A stretch of 64,000 nt of DNA from Microcaldota archaeon (GTDB taxonomy: Archaea > Micrarchaeota > Micrarchaeia > Micrarchaeales > CABMGC01). The notes below the pieces were generated by a model. That model did not search any database, was not told the DNA's origin, and saw only the letters and a program-made list of their open reading frames with translations. Shown here piece after piece: positions 33,244 through 41,998 of the stretch; position 1 is the first letter of the stretch; each line of letters opens with the position of its first letter. The DNA lies in the NCBI GenBank assembly GCA_021796225.1, contig JAJYOL010000004.1, positions 1 to 64,000 of the forward strand, read 5' to 3'. A program made the translations under genes and the position numbers.

Positions 33244-34248
33244 ATGCTGAAAAATACGATGGGGACTTACAAGGAAATCAATGCAAGGATAGATTTTACA
33301 CTGGACGCGATAGGAACCGTGATGGGAAGAAGATTCGAAAGGCCCCATCCCTTCATAACGGAAAAGCTTTACTGCAAGGAGGCAATAGGTTTATTCAACC
33401 CTTTTGAAAATGAACTCAGACTGCGCCGAAGGACCGTTTCATCTGAGGGTGAGATGAGGGATTGGACGATATCGCACGAAGTAGGGCACTACATACAGCA
33501 CGTTTACACTTCCGAATACGAAAGGAAGCAGATTTTCCGTCAAAAACTCATGCGCCTCCGGTATGCAAGGGATTCCGGAACGGCCGTTACGAAGATGTTC
33601 GAAAAAACGGATATAAGTGCGATGAAACTCGGCAATTTTGTAAACATGCACTGGCTTAATCGTGAAGATTTTCTTTGGTCCGCAAGGCATGAGGGATTTG
33701 CAGACTTCGTAGCCGCTTATACCGTATCAGAATGTACGGATCCCGTTGAAAAGTCGATAGACTTAATACGAAGACTGTCCAATCAGCGCAGAGCTCCGCA
33801 TCCGGCAGGGCAGAGTCTGATAAGGGAAGTGCTGGATTATTACGATACGATGGTCATGGAGCAGGATGTCATGCGTTCCTTTCAGAAGAGAAGGGCCAGT
33901 TTACATTCGTTAAACTGGATGAGATCAATCCGCGACGCATACTGGGATAGGAATTACGATCGCAATGACAAAGGGCGATTCTATTGGAGGGATGCTTACA
34001 GGCACGGCCAAACACTTTACGTGTACCTTCTTGCCGCAAGCGGTTTTAATCCAGACCTGTTGTTAAGACAAGTTGCAAGTGACATCGCAAAGGATGACGG
34101 ATATTTTGCATTGAATCGCAGAATAAGCGATACAGGCGAAATAAGATTTGCACTGGAACAGATGGCAAAGCATCTGGAAAGCGAAGGCATTCTTTCACTG
34201 GCATACCTGCTTTCCGATTCCGCACTTCTCAAGGGCCTTGAGCGATAG
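33244..34248 (+). CDS. Zinc metalloprotease-like protein (HEVGH)
   Basis: 334 residues from the chosen Met (MLKNTMGTYKEINARID). WTISHEVGHYIQHVY is the HExxH site, followed by a helical region and RHEGFADFVAAY, where the glutamate could be the third zinc ligand, as in gluzincins. No membrane segment from this start. The frame extends upstream to 32989, but that part overlaps the start and promoter of the gene on the other strand. Met at 33127 is possible. Third HExxH gene in a row, though not clearly related to the other two. Confidence 0.7.
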   Translation: MLKNTMGTYKEINARIDFTLDAIGTVMGRRFERPHPFITEKLYCKEAIGLFNPFENELRLRRRTVSSEGEMRDWTISHEVGHYIQHVYTSEYERKQIFRQKLMRLRYARDSGTAVTKMFEKTDISAMKLGNFVNMHWLNREDFLWSARHEGFADFVAAYTVSECTDPVEKSIDLIRRLSNQRRAPHPAGQSLIREVLDYYDTMVMEQDVMRSFQKRRASLHSLNWMRSIRDAYWDRNYDRNDKGRFYWRDAYRHGQTLYVYLLAASGFNPDLLLRQVASDIAKDDGYFALNRRISDTGEIRFALEQMAKHLESEGILSLAYLLSDSALLKGLER

Positions 34249-34391
34249 ACGCATCGCAATGCAAGCATTCCTACATATGTCCGGTGCCGAACCGCATACG
34301 TGATTCCGTCGTTAAATTTCTGTTTTTAGCGCGTTTTTGCATGCGGAATTATAAATACGTTTATAAATCTTGCGGTTTTATGTTAAAAATC

Positions 34392-34589
34392 ATGTGGGGT
34401 AAAAGAGACCGGCAGATAGTTGCCGCAATATTGATTCTCATACCGTTCGCGGTGTATTTCGACGTTCCGTTTTACAACGTCGTAACTCCGACGCTCGGCG
34501 GGCTTCCGTTCTTCTACTGGTTCCAGATCGCAATGCTTCCGATCTCGGCCGTGCTATTCATAATTGCTGCTTATCTGATAGATTGGTGA
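34392..34589 (+). CDS. DUF3311 small membrane protein
   Basis: 65 residues, two membrane helices with the family pattern IPFAVYFDVPFYNVVTPTLGGLPFFYWFQ. DUF3311 proteins are small partners of SSS-family transporters, and such a transporter starts 4 bp downstream. The start at 34392 is chosen because TTTATAAA (34360-34367) sets the transcript start at about 34390. The gene end contains GGTGA, the ribosome site for the next gene. Confidence 0.85.
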   Translation: MWGKRDRQIVAAILILIPFAVYFDVPFYNVVTPTLGGLPFFYWFQIAMLPISAVLFIIAAYLIDW

Positions 34590-34593
34590 AAAT

Positions 34594-36144
34594 GTGCTAG
34601 TTGACTTGATAGGAATCGCGATTTTCCTTGTTCTTTTCGTTATCTTTGTCTTTCTCGGCTTCTTCGGCTCGCGCTGGAGAAGAGGGAATCTGAATATGCT
34701 TTCGGAATGGGGAATAGCTGGGAGAAGGCTCGGTCCTTACATAAGCTGGTTCCTTCTCGGCGCCGACGTTTTCACTGCATATACCTTCGTAGCGGTGCCA
34801 TCCTTGGCGTATGCCAAGGGTTCAATGGCATTCTTCGCCGTTCCATATGTCGCAATCGTCTTCGGAATCGCAATGCTTACGATGCCAAGATTGTGGCAGG
34901 TATCAAGGAATAAGAATTACATCACCGCATCGGATTTCGTCAAGGATAGATTCAACAGCAGATTCCTTTCAATAGTCCTTTCGATAACGGCAGTGGTTGC
35001 AATACTCCCTTACATAGCCCTTCAGATAGTCGGAATGCAGGCAGTACTCACGATAATGCTGTTCGGAATTGCCGACGCAAAGGTCGTATCGGAAATAGCG
35101 CTCGTAATCTCATTCATAATATTGGCAGCGTTTACCTTCACAAGCGGCCTGAGGGGAGTCACCCTGGGTTCCATATTCAAGGACATTCTGATATTCCTTA
35201 CTGTAATAGTCGTAATAGTTGCGGTACTGTGGTCATACGGAGGCTTCACCCATTCGTTTGCAGCCATAGCGAAAGCCAAGGGTATGGCAGCTTCGCTTCC
35301 GTATTCGGTATTGCCACCGGCCAGCGTTCCCGCATTCTTCACCCTGTTCGTAGGCAGCGCGTTTGCACTGTATCTGTATCCTCATATAATCAACGGAAGC
35401 CTTGCTGCAAACAGCAAGAAGACCCTTAGGAGAAGCCTTGCCGTCCTTCCGATATATTCTATAGGACTTGCACTGCTTGCACTCTTCGGTATAATCATCT
35501 ATGCTGTACCTGCGGCCCTTTCGATTGTAAAGACGACGGGCAACGGACTGCTTGCAGTTCCCGCGCTCATAGTCACGGTTCTTCCTGGATGGCTTGCGGG
35601 AATATGCCTGCTTGGCGTATTCGTCGGAGGAATGGTTCCCGCCGCACTCATGGCAATAGCCGCGGCAAATCTTCTTTCAAGGAATGTAGTGAAGGAATTC
35701 AAGCCTAAAATCTCTCCGAAGGGCGAGACGAGACTTGCAAAATGGCTTTCCGCTTTGATTAAATTCATAGCCCTGGGCTTCGTCTTCGTCGCACCTTTGA
35801 CTTACGCGATACAGCTCCAGTTGCTCGGCGGCATAATAATACTTCAATTGCTCCCGGCGATCTTCCTCGGCCTCTACATGAAGAAGCTCGACTGGAAACC
35901 GCTCTCGCTCGGATGGGCAGTCGGAATAATACTCGGCATATGGCTCGTACTCGTTGCCAACAACTACGGTTCACTGGCGACCTCGAATTTCGAGACCGGA
36001 ATAGGCTTGCTGTACATAGGCTTGATAGCGCTTGCGGCAAACATGATAATCTCGATTCTAGGATCGTATGTCATGGAAGCAATAGGCTCAAGAAGAGTCG
36101 GCCTGATAAAGGAATCGGAACTTATCCGCGCGTCAAGAGCATAA
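34594..36144 (+). CDS. SSS-family solute:sodium symporter
   Basis: 516 residues and about 13 membrane helices. The N-terminal EWGIAGRRLGPYISWFLLGAD and FTAYTFVAVPSLAYAKG are typical of the SSS family, as is FTFTSGLRGVTLGSIFKD. The substrate cannot be told; carboxylates, sugars and amino acids are all used by the family. The GTG start lies 4 nt after the DUF3311 stop, with GGTGA spanning that stop, so the two are one transcription unit. Confidence 0.9.
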   Translation: MLVDLIGIAIFLVLFVIFVFLGFFGSRWRRGNLNMLSEWGIAGRRLGPYISWFLLGADVFTAYTFVAVPSLAYAKGSMAFFAVPYVAIVFGIAMLTMPRLWQVSRNKNYITASDFVKDRFNSRFLSIVLSITAVVAILPYIALQIVGMQAVLTIMLFGIADAKVVSEIALVISFIILAAFTFTSGLRGVTLGSIFKDILIFLTVIVVIVAVLWSYGGFTHSFAAIAKAKGMAASLPYSVLPPASVPAFFTLFVGSAFALYLYPHIINGSLAANSKKTLRRSLAVLPIYSIGLALLALFGIIIYAVPAALSIVKTTGNGLLAVPALIVTVLPGWLAGICLLGVFVGGMVPAALMAIAAANLLSRNVVKEFKPKISPKGETRLAKWLSALIKFIALGFVFVAPLTYAIQLQLLGGIIILQLLPAIFLGLYMKKLDWKPLSLGWAVGIILGIWLVLVANNYGSLATSNFETGIGLLYIGLIALAANMIISILGSYVMEAIGSRRVGLIKESELIRASRA

Positions 36145-36322
36145 TCCGTTTCACGAATCCGGCAATCGCGGTGCAAATAGTGAGAGCACGCCTTGCGGCA
36201 CAGGAATATTAAACTTAGCATGGCATATTACTATCGGTACTTTTATCAGGGAACGGACAGGCAGTGTCCGTATGGCACCTCCTCGGAAAAGAACCATATG
36301 CATGCAAATGCTGCGTGATCAA

Positions 36323-37261
36323 ATGCCAAAAGAGCTGATATGTAAAAACCTTACGAAGAAGTATGCCGGTACGCCTACCGCGCTGGATCATGTCAGTTTT
36401 ACGACTTCTTCATCGAAAGGCATATTTGCATTGATTGGAAGAAACGGCGCGGGAAAGACCACCCTTACGAGGATACTCGCAACGGAATTGGCTCCGAGCT
36501 CTGGAACTGCGAGCATAAACGGCTTGGACATACTTGACGATACGAACGAATTGAGGGAGCGCATGGCAATACTGCCGCAGGAATCGCGTGCGGTTGCGTG
36601 GCTCACTCCAAGGCAAACGATATACTCGTATCTGCTTTACAGGGGATTTGATCGCGCCGAATCTGCAAAAAGGGCAAAAAACATGCTCGAAAGGCTCGGC
36701 ATGTCAAAATATTCCGACACGCTGAACAGGTATCTTTCGGGCGGATTGAAGAGAAAGACGATGATCGCGGCAATTCTCTCCTCCGATGCTGACATACTCT
36801 TCGTTGACGAGCCTACGACCGGGCTCGATCCGCTTTCACGGGCCGAGCTGTGGGACGTGCTTAAGGAATTCAAGAAGGACCATTTCATATTTCTCACAAC
36901 GCATTATCTGGAAGAGGCCGAGATGCTCGCCGACAAATTGTGCATACTGGAAAAGGGAAAGACGGTCGCGATGGGCGATATAGATATGTTGAGAAACAAG
37001 ATGGGCTACCAGTACAGCGTATCCATATTCGACAAAAACGCGAAAGTCAAGCCCCTTGTCGGCAAGACTGTTACGGGACACAACGGAAAAAAGCAGATAT
37101 TCACCACGCGCGACGAGGCGAACAGGCTTGCAAAAGATCTGATAGAGAAGGAAAAGAAATTTTCTATAAATCCCGTTTCGCTTGACGACATATTCTTCTA
37201 TCTCGTAAAGAAGCCGATCTCCGAAGGGGATGAGGAAAAAGGCGACGATTATGACTACTAA
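36323..37261 (+). CDS. ABC transporter ATP-binding protein
   Basis: 312 residues from Met18. Walker A is GRNGAGKTT, the signature YLSGGLKRK, Walker B ILFVDEPTTGLD and the switch histidine follows in FLTTHYLEEAEML. The C-terminal extension after the nucleotide domain (IDMLRNKMGYQYSVSIF onwards) is of the drug or Na+ exporter (CcmA/DrrA-like) type. It pairs with the ABC-2 permease whose start overlaps its stop. The chosen start has a partial ribosome site, GTGATC, 3 nt upstream. Confidence 0.93.
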   Translation: MPKELICKNLTKKYAGTPTALDHVSFTTSSSKGIFALIGRNGAGKTTLTRILATELAPSSGTASINGLDILDDTNELRERMAILPQESRAVAWLTPRQTIYSYLLYRGFDRAESAKRAKNMLERLGMSKYSDTLNRYLSGGLKRKTMIAAILSSDADILFVDEPTTGLDPLSRAELWDVLKEFKKDHFIFLTTHYLEEAEMLADKLCILEKGKTVAMGDIDMLRNKMGYQYSVSIFDKNAKVKPLVGKTVTGHNGKKQIFTTRDEANRLAKDLIEKEKKFSINPVSLDDIFFYLVKKPISEGDEEKGDDYDY

Positions 37262-38003
37262 ACGAAGAAACGTATTCAGCCAGCTTTACGCATCAATACT
37301 GATAAACGCGATATACGCGATGAAGAACTATCCGATAACGCTGCTTAACACGCTCCTGGCCCCCCTTTCGATACTGATCGTTATAACCTTGATAAGCAAG
37401 GGGACGCTGCTCGGCGTTTCGATAGAAGGAGCTCTTATGGCAAGCATGGTCGCTTCTGGAATGAGCATCCAGGGAGATCTCTCCCATTTGAAGAACGACT
37501 TCAAGCTCCAGGACATGGTAGTCAGCTCGCCTACCAGCTCAGCAGTGTATATGCTCGGCATGGCAATCTCCGAAGTGATATACTCGCTTCCCGCATTCAT
37601 AGTGCTTACGATACTTGCGGCATTGTTCATACACACGACAGTTACCGGTTATTTCATACTGCTTACCGTGATAGTCCTGATGTTCATCTTTTCCATATCC
37701 CTGGGTTTCATCATATCCACGTTCAGCACGGACGTGATGCAGAACTGGGCGTTTTCCGGAATACTATCCACGCTCCTGACCACGATACCTCCGATATACT
37801 ACACGATAACGTACATTCCGCTTCCGTTCAGATACATCGCATACATATCCCCTACGACATACGCAGCTGAGATAGTGCAGAATGCGATAGGCGCACTGCC
37901 CCTGTCGCTCACGTCGCTTGCGCTCGACTGGGCCGTAGTTCTCGGCATATCCCTATGCCTTCTGTTCCTTGCGGTAAAGAAGAGCAGATGGAGGGAAGTC
38001 TGA
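37251..38003 (+). CDS. ABC-2 type permease
   Basis: 250 residues with six membrane helices in the ABC-2 pattern; the family region NWAFSGILSTLLTTIPPIYY precedes ISPTTYAAEIVQNAIGA. It forms the membrane channel of an exporter with the preceding ATPase. Its ATG overlaps the ATPase gene by 11 bp, so translation is coupled. A start at 37230 is also open. Substrate unknown. Confidence 0.9.
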   Translation: MTTKRRNVFSQLYASILINAIYAMKNYPITLLNTLLAPLSILIVITLISKGTLLGVSIEGALMASMVASGMSIQGDLSHLKNDFKLQDMVVSSPTSSAVYMLGMAISEVIYSLPAFIVLTILAALFIHTTVTGYFILLTVIVLMFIFSISLGFIISTFSTDVMQNWAFSGILSTLLTTIPPIYYTITYIPLPFRYIAYISPTTYAAEIVQNAIGALPLSLTSLALDWAVVLGISLCLLFLAVKKSRWREV

Positions 38004-38288
38004 TCACTTCTTCCTTCTTCGCTTTGCGTATCTGTATACGCCGGCGGCTCCGACGACTTCTCCCCTGGCTATTCTCCGTATGCTCCTGGCGACAGCTTGA
38101 TGCCCCTCAACGTTTTTCGCTATCACTACAAATCCGCATTCCCCTTCGGTTACGATCACCTCGTTTACATGATCTATTTCACTTAGCTGCATTGCACGGG
38201 AATGTGCGCTTGTGCTCCTTTCAAGCATAGGCTTCACGAAAAAATAGTGACGGCCGCTGCTGACCTTGTATATTTCTTTTCCTTCCAT
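38004..38288 (-). CDS. Small basic hypothetical protein
   Basis: 94 residues with a mixed alpha/beta pattern (HVNEVIVTEGECGFVVIAKN) and an arginine/lysine-rich tail ending RYAKRRRKK. Its stop touches the stop of the convergent permease gene. It may bind nucleic acid. Not recognised. Confidence 0.55.
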   Translation of the reverse strand: MEGKEIYKVSSGRHYFFVKPMLERSTSAHSRAMQLSEIDHVNEVIVTEGECGFVVIAKNVEGHQAVARSIRRIARGEVVGAAGVYRYAKRRRKK

Positions 38289-38313
38289 AATTCCACCCTC
38301 TAAAGTTTCAGCA

Positions 38314-38487
38314 TTATCTTATGCAGGATCCAGATTCCTCCTTCTCCTTCCGTTCCTTGCACTCCTTTATATGATTCAGGAAATCTCCCGGAAGTACGTA
38401 CGATTCGTCGCACATCCAGCAGAGATACCTCTCTTTCTCATCAGTCTTCGTACCGAACAGCCGTTCCACTAATCCCATAAAAATCAT
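38314..38487 (-). CDS. Mini zinc-finger protein, 57 residues
   Basis: The frame holds YLCWMCDESYVLPGDFLNH and IKEC: a CxxC-x12-H-x3-C finger. A second gene at 46692 encodes the same finger (CWMC...HIREC), so the family is real and retained. The finger is followed by a charged tail. It lies 21 bp after the 42-codon gene at 38509 on the same strand. Met4 (38478) is an alternative start. It may be a transcription or RNA-binding factor; single-finger proteins are common in archaea. Confidence 0.7.
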   Translation of the reverse strand: MIFMGLVERLFGTKTDEKERYLCWMCDESYVLPGDFLNHIKECKERKEKEESGSCIR

Positions 38488-38508
38488 CTTTTTTAAAGAA
38501 TCAGAAGT

Positions 38509-38637
38509 TCAATCCGCGTATACGATTCTCCACGAATTGTATCCGTCAGGCACGAGTTTCACCGGCCTGTTATCCTCAGACACATTGCTTTGCACTCTGT
38601 TTCTCCTATTTCCCATCCCGATCCCGAATATGTTCAT
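38509..38637 (-). CDS. Tiny hypothetical protein, 42 residues
   Basis: MNIFGIGMGNRRNR opens the frame and DGYNSWRIVYAD closes it. GGTGG lies 6 nt before the ATG, a good archaeal ribosome site. The mini zinc-finger gene follows 21 bp later on the same strand. Without the ribosome site and operon position I would not list it. 38638-38898 holds no gene that I can see. Confidence 0.5.
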   Translation of the reverse strand: MNIFGIGMGNRRNRVQSNVSEDNRPVKLVPDGYNSWRIVYAD

Positions 38638-38898
38638 TTATCCACCAATCTATTCCTTATTCAGCATAAATACGGGTTGAAACACGACATTCAGGCGTGC
38701 TAGGTGGGGTAACTGTACTAGCGTATGAGTTAGATATATAGAAACATCTGCCAGATCCCATTGTCCCAACCCGTGATAGTATTATGCCTTACCTTTTATT
38801 TAAAACAACTCTCACAAAATCCGCAAAAAACTCTCGTAAAAATTTATCCAAGCTATAAAAATTAATAAACATGCTATTAACATATGGTATTAAATCCA

Positions 38899-38938
38899 AA
38901 TATAGTATATGTTTAAATACGTTTTCAATATAGTATAT
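38899..38938 (+). promoter_or_regulatory. Paired operator-like repeats around a TATA box
   Basis: AATATAGTATAT occurs at 38899-38910 and again at 38927-38938, 28 bp apart. The TATA element GTTTAAATAC (38911-38920) lies between. The transcript start would fall at or just before the ATG at 38944. Repeated sites on both sides of the promoter fit self-repression by the Lrp-like product. Confidence 0.5.
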
Positions 38939-38943
38939 AGAAT

Positions 38944-40323
38944 ATGTCAAAGATTCCTCCATCCGTGCGGCAATCCTTCGATAAAATACGGAAGGAATCG
39001 TCGTCGTATCTAGTGCTGAAGGAATTCAACAAAAAATACTATGTATACAAGCACACCGGCATATGGGACCGGGAACGGAAAAAGACGCGCACCAAGGCGG
39101 AATATATAGGAAAGATAACGGAAGACGGCATATTCGTACCCAAAGCGACAAAACCAATCGACAACTTGAAGACTGCAGAGGACATGATCAGGGAAAACGG
39201 CGGCGTGGTAACGTGGCCCCAGGAAGGCGTCACGTATTCGGAAAGCGGCAACATAGAAGTGGATGATGCAGATCGCAAATTACTGATGGCTTTGAGCATG
39301 AATGCCAGGCTTCCGATACCGCGTCTTGCGAAGCTCGCAGGGTTAAGCGAACAGGCTACGCACACGAGGGTGAAAATACTCGAAGAAAAGTTAGGGATAA
39401 AATATCTGTTAGAAACAGATATTGAAAAGTTGGGTTATATTAGGTATTTAATATTGATTAAGTTTGAAAACGAATTGCCCACCTTGGCCGAATTGGAAGA
39501 ACTCATTAAAGACGAAGATAAAATTCAATTCGCAGCTACCACGAAGGGGGAATATGATGTAATAATGTACGTCATTGATGAGGCCCCTTTAACCGTAAAT
39601 AACAATTTATATAGACTAAGAACAAAACCTGCAATTAAAAAATACGGTGCAATTTGGAATTTGATATACTTTGCAGAAGTTTATTCATTTATGCCATTGA
39701 AAGACAAGTTTATAGAAAACGTGTTAAAAGATAAAATCTGGCATAAATCAAAAGAAACTCCACACTTCGATAGAAGCAAATTAAAAGAAAGAGAATTTGC
39801 TCTATTAAAGGAACTAAATAAAAACAGTAATTGTAATTTTACTACTATAGATCAAAAATTCAATTTTGACCCAGGGGCTTCTCGATATGTGTATCATATG
39901 CTTAAACAAAATGGTATTATCGTACGGCCTACGATAACACTGTCTAATTTACCATTCCAATATCTCGGAGTCATTCTTATAACTAATATCCACGAGGACA
40001 AAATTCAAGCACATAGATACAAATATCTCTTTGAAATTATTGAATATAACAAACTTGCTAATAAGTACAGCTTAATGGGTAATATAGGTGCACCGAATGG
40101 CGGTGTTATGTTTATTCCAGTTGATGCAAACGAATCCATTGATAAAACTGTTGAAAAAATAACGATAGATTTACAAGGTAGCGACGTCAAAAGCTTGATT
40201 ATAACAAGCATATTGACCGGTTCTTTATGTTATAGAAGATTAGATAATACCTACACTAAACAATATAATAGACTTATCGAGTTTCAAAAAATAACTCCTA
40301 AAAAATTAATAAATTATGACTAA
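38944..40323 (+). CDS. Lrp/AsnC-like regulator with extra N-terminal domain (cassette copy 1)
   Basis: 459 residues. Residues 1-100 (KKYYVYKHTGIWDRERKKTR, YIGKITEDG) resemble the N-terminal part of IS1634/IS4-type transposases. An Lrp-like helix-turn-helix follows at about 106-155 (DDADRKLLMALSMNARLPIP), then a ferredoxin-like ligand-binding part and a second helix-turn-helix-like and ligand region. Bases 39243-39416 are repeated almost exactly at 41994-42167. From 39417 onward the gene is AT-rich and strongly diverged from its copy. A leaderless start is predicted at 38944. Likely a DNA-binding repressor or activator of the cassette. Confidence 0.8.
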   Translation: MSKIPPSVRQSFDKIRKESSSYLVLKEFNKKYYVYKHTGIWDRERKKTRTKAEYIGKITEDGIFVPKATKPIDNLKTAEDMIRENGGVVTWPQEGVTYSESGNIEVDDADRKLLMALSMNARLPIPRLAKLAGLSEQATHTRVKILEEKLGIKYLLETDIEKLGYIRYLILIKFENELPTLAELEELIKDEDKIQFAATTKGEYDVIMYVIDEAPLTVNNNLYRLRTKPAIKKYGAIWNLIYFAEVYSFMPLKDKFIENVLKDKIWHKSKETPHFDRSKLKEREFALLKELNKNSNCNFTTIDQKFNFDPGASRYVYHMLKQNGIIVRPTITLSNLPFQYLGVILITNIHEDKIQAHRYKYLFEIIEYNKLANKYSLMGNIGAPNGGVMFIPVDANESIDKTVEKITIDLQGSDVKSLIITSILTGSLCYRRLDNTYTKQYNRLIEFQKITPKKLINYD

Positions 40324-40587
40324 TATCTATCTGTGTAATATAAAGCAAATTTAATAGGATCCTTCCATCGAATTCACCTTAACATGGTTATATTGATGAC
40401 ATTCTTTAACTTTAAATACATATCTGAAGATTCTGACAAACAACATATTCTTATTAGCAAATCTTTTCGATTCTAAATTGCTTCTCATTTACGGTAATCA
40501 ATCAGATTTATTTAATCTGCATTTGTTTAAATATATTGTCTTTGTAAGTGTGTTATCCTGATATGCATAATATAATCGGTTTGAACT

Positions 40588-41328
40588 ATGTCTAAAGATA
40601 ATGATGCTTACGGTCATATACTTTGTAATCTGTACAAAGGACTTAGAAGTTTTAGTGTAGTTGAACGTGATGACGGTTATGTAAATGTCGATGAAAGTGT
40701 AAATCTTTATCTAGCAAAATATAATTCATGGGATAAACACGAAAAGAAAGCAATCAAGTACATCAAAAGCCCCCTTTTAGATATTGGTTGTGGCGGTGGC
40801 AGAATTTTATTATATGCTAAAGAACACGATATAAAATTTCTCGGTATAGATACTTCCAAACTTGCAATCAAGATATGCAAAGCAAGGGGCACGAATAATG
40901 CCAAAGTTTTGTCGATAAACAATATAGGTAAATTAAAAGCTCAAAAATTTGGTTCAATAGTGATGTTTGGAAGAAACTTCGGTCTTTTAGAAAATGCATC
41001 TAAAGCAAAACGGTTGTTAAATGTGATGTATAATATAACAGCACCGAATGCAATTATTCTAGCAGATAGCAGAGATCCTTACATTACGGATAATCCTGTC
41101 CATTTTGAATATCACGAAAAAAATCGTAAAAGAGGACGCATGCCTGGGCAATTGCGACTGCGCGTAAGATTCATGCAATATTCTACGCAGTGGCACGATT
41201 ACCTCTACGTATCGAAAGACGAGATGAAAGAACTTCTGAACGGAACTGGATGGCGCGTTTCAAAGTTTATCAATTCGGAAGGATTCCGCAGAAACGGCGT
41301 ATATGTCGCTATAATAAAGAAGATGTAA
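40588..41328 (+). CDS. SAM-dependent methyltransferase (cassette copy 1)
   Basis: 246 residues. SPLLDIGCGGGRILLYA is motif I of class I methyltransferases and FLGIDTSKLAIKICK motif II. The substrate is not evident; the family resembles small-molecule methyltransferases. The first three quarters are AT-rich and differ from the second copy, but from base 41197 the two copies are nearly identical. It lies between two regulator genes, the same place as in copy 2. Confidence 0.82.
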   Translation: MSKDNDAYGHILCNLYKGLRSFSVVERDDGYVNVDESVNLYLAKYNSWDKHEKKAIKYIKSPLLDIGCGGGRILLYAKEHDIKFLGIDTSKLAIKICKARGTNNAKVLSINNIGKLKAQKFGSIVMFGRNFGLLENASKAKRLLNVMYNITAPNAIILADSRDPYITDNPVHFEYHEKNRKRGRMPGQLRLRVRFMQYSTQWHDYLYVSKDEMKELLNGTGWRVSKFINSEGFRRNGVYVAIIKKM

Positions 41329-41998
41329 TCCGTTTCGTTCTGCTCTTCCCTCTTGTGCCATTACGCTTCTCCGCTTGCTGCCTTTTCATCCCACACGATC
41401 GTGTTGTACTCCTTTGCGGTGTCTATCGTCCTTATGGGAAGTTTGCCGAACAGCACTTTTTCTATTTCGCCGTATTCCACCTTTACCTGTTCCGGTTTAA
41501 GCGTGTCCTTGAAAAATTTGACCTGCTTCTTGTATGCGGAATCGTAATTGTCGAAAACGCCGAGTGCCGTAAAATCGTAATATCCTATAAGCTGCGAACA
41601 CAGTATGTATCTGCTTATTACCGGATTCTCATCGTCGGACTTGTACTCTTTTCTAGTTTTCTGCATGTCCTGTTCAAACGTTTTAGGAAGCACGTATTTT
41701 CCGAAATGAGACATTACCGATACGTTTTTCGGAATGTCCATCGATAGCGTGAATCGCTTTATGTAGTCCATCTTCATCAGTTTCCAGAATTCGTAGGAAA
41801 CGGTATTGAAGTGCATGTTCGTCGATTTCGCTATCTCCTGGAAGCTGACGCGCGCGTTTTCATTGAGTTTCAGCAGCAGATCCTTGTATTTGGGTTTAAG
41901 ATTCGCGGCTTCGAGAAGAACGTTTCTCAAGGGGAAAAATCCGAGCTGTTTGTGTGCGACTTCCGAAGGCTGCCACGTAACCTTGTAATCGGCAAGCG
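41197..41998 (+). repeat. Duplicated block, copy 1 (about 802 bp)
   Basis: Near-identical to 43988-44789, offset 2791 bp. Covers the end of the methyltransferase gene and the 3' part of the convergent regulator. Confidence 0.9.
41361..41998 (-). pseudogene. 5'-truncated Lrp-like regulator (copy of the 44152-45198 gene)
   Basis: 41361-41998 is almost identical to 44152-44789 and encodes residues 137-348 of the 348-residue regulator there. The first 136 codons, with the DNA-binding domain, are missing. The frame runs on to 42170 only by reading antisense through the neighbouring regulator fragment. The break is at the 5-bp shared sequence AAGCG (41994-41998). It keeps the second helix-turn-helix part (RVSFQEIAKSTNMHF) but has no start of its own, so it is probably dead. 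Confidence 0.85.
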
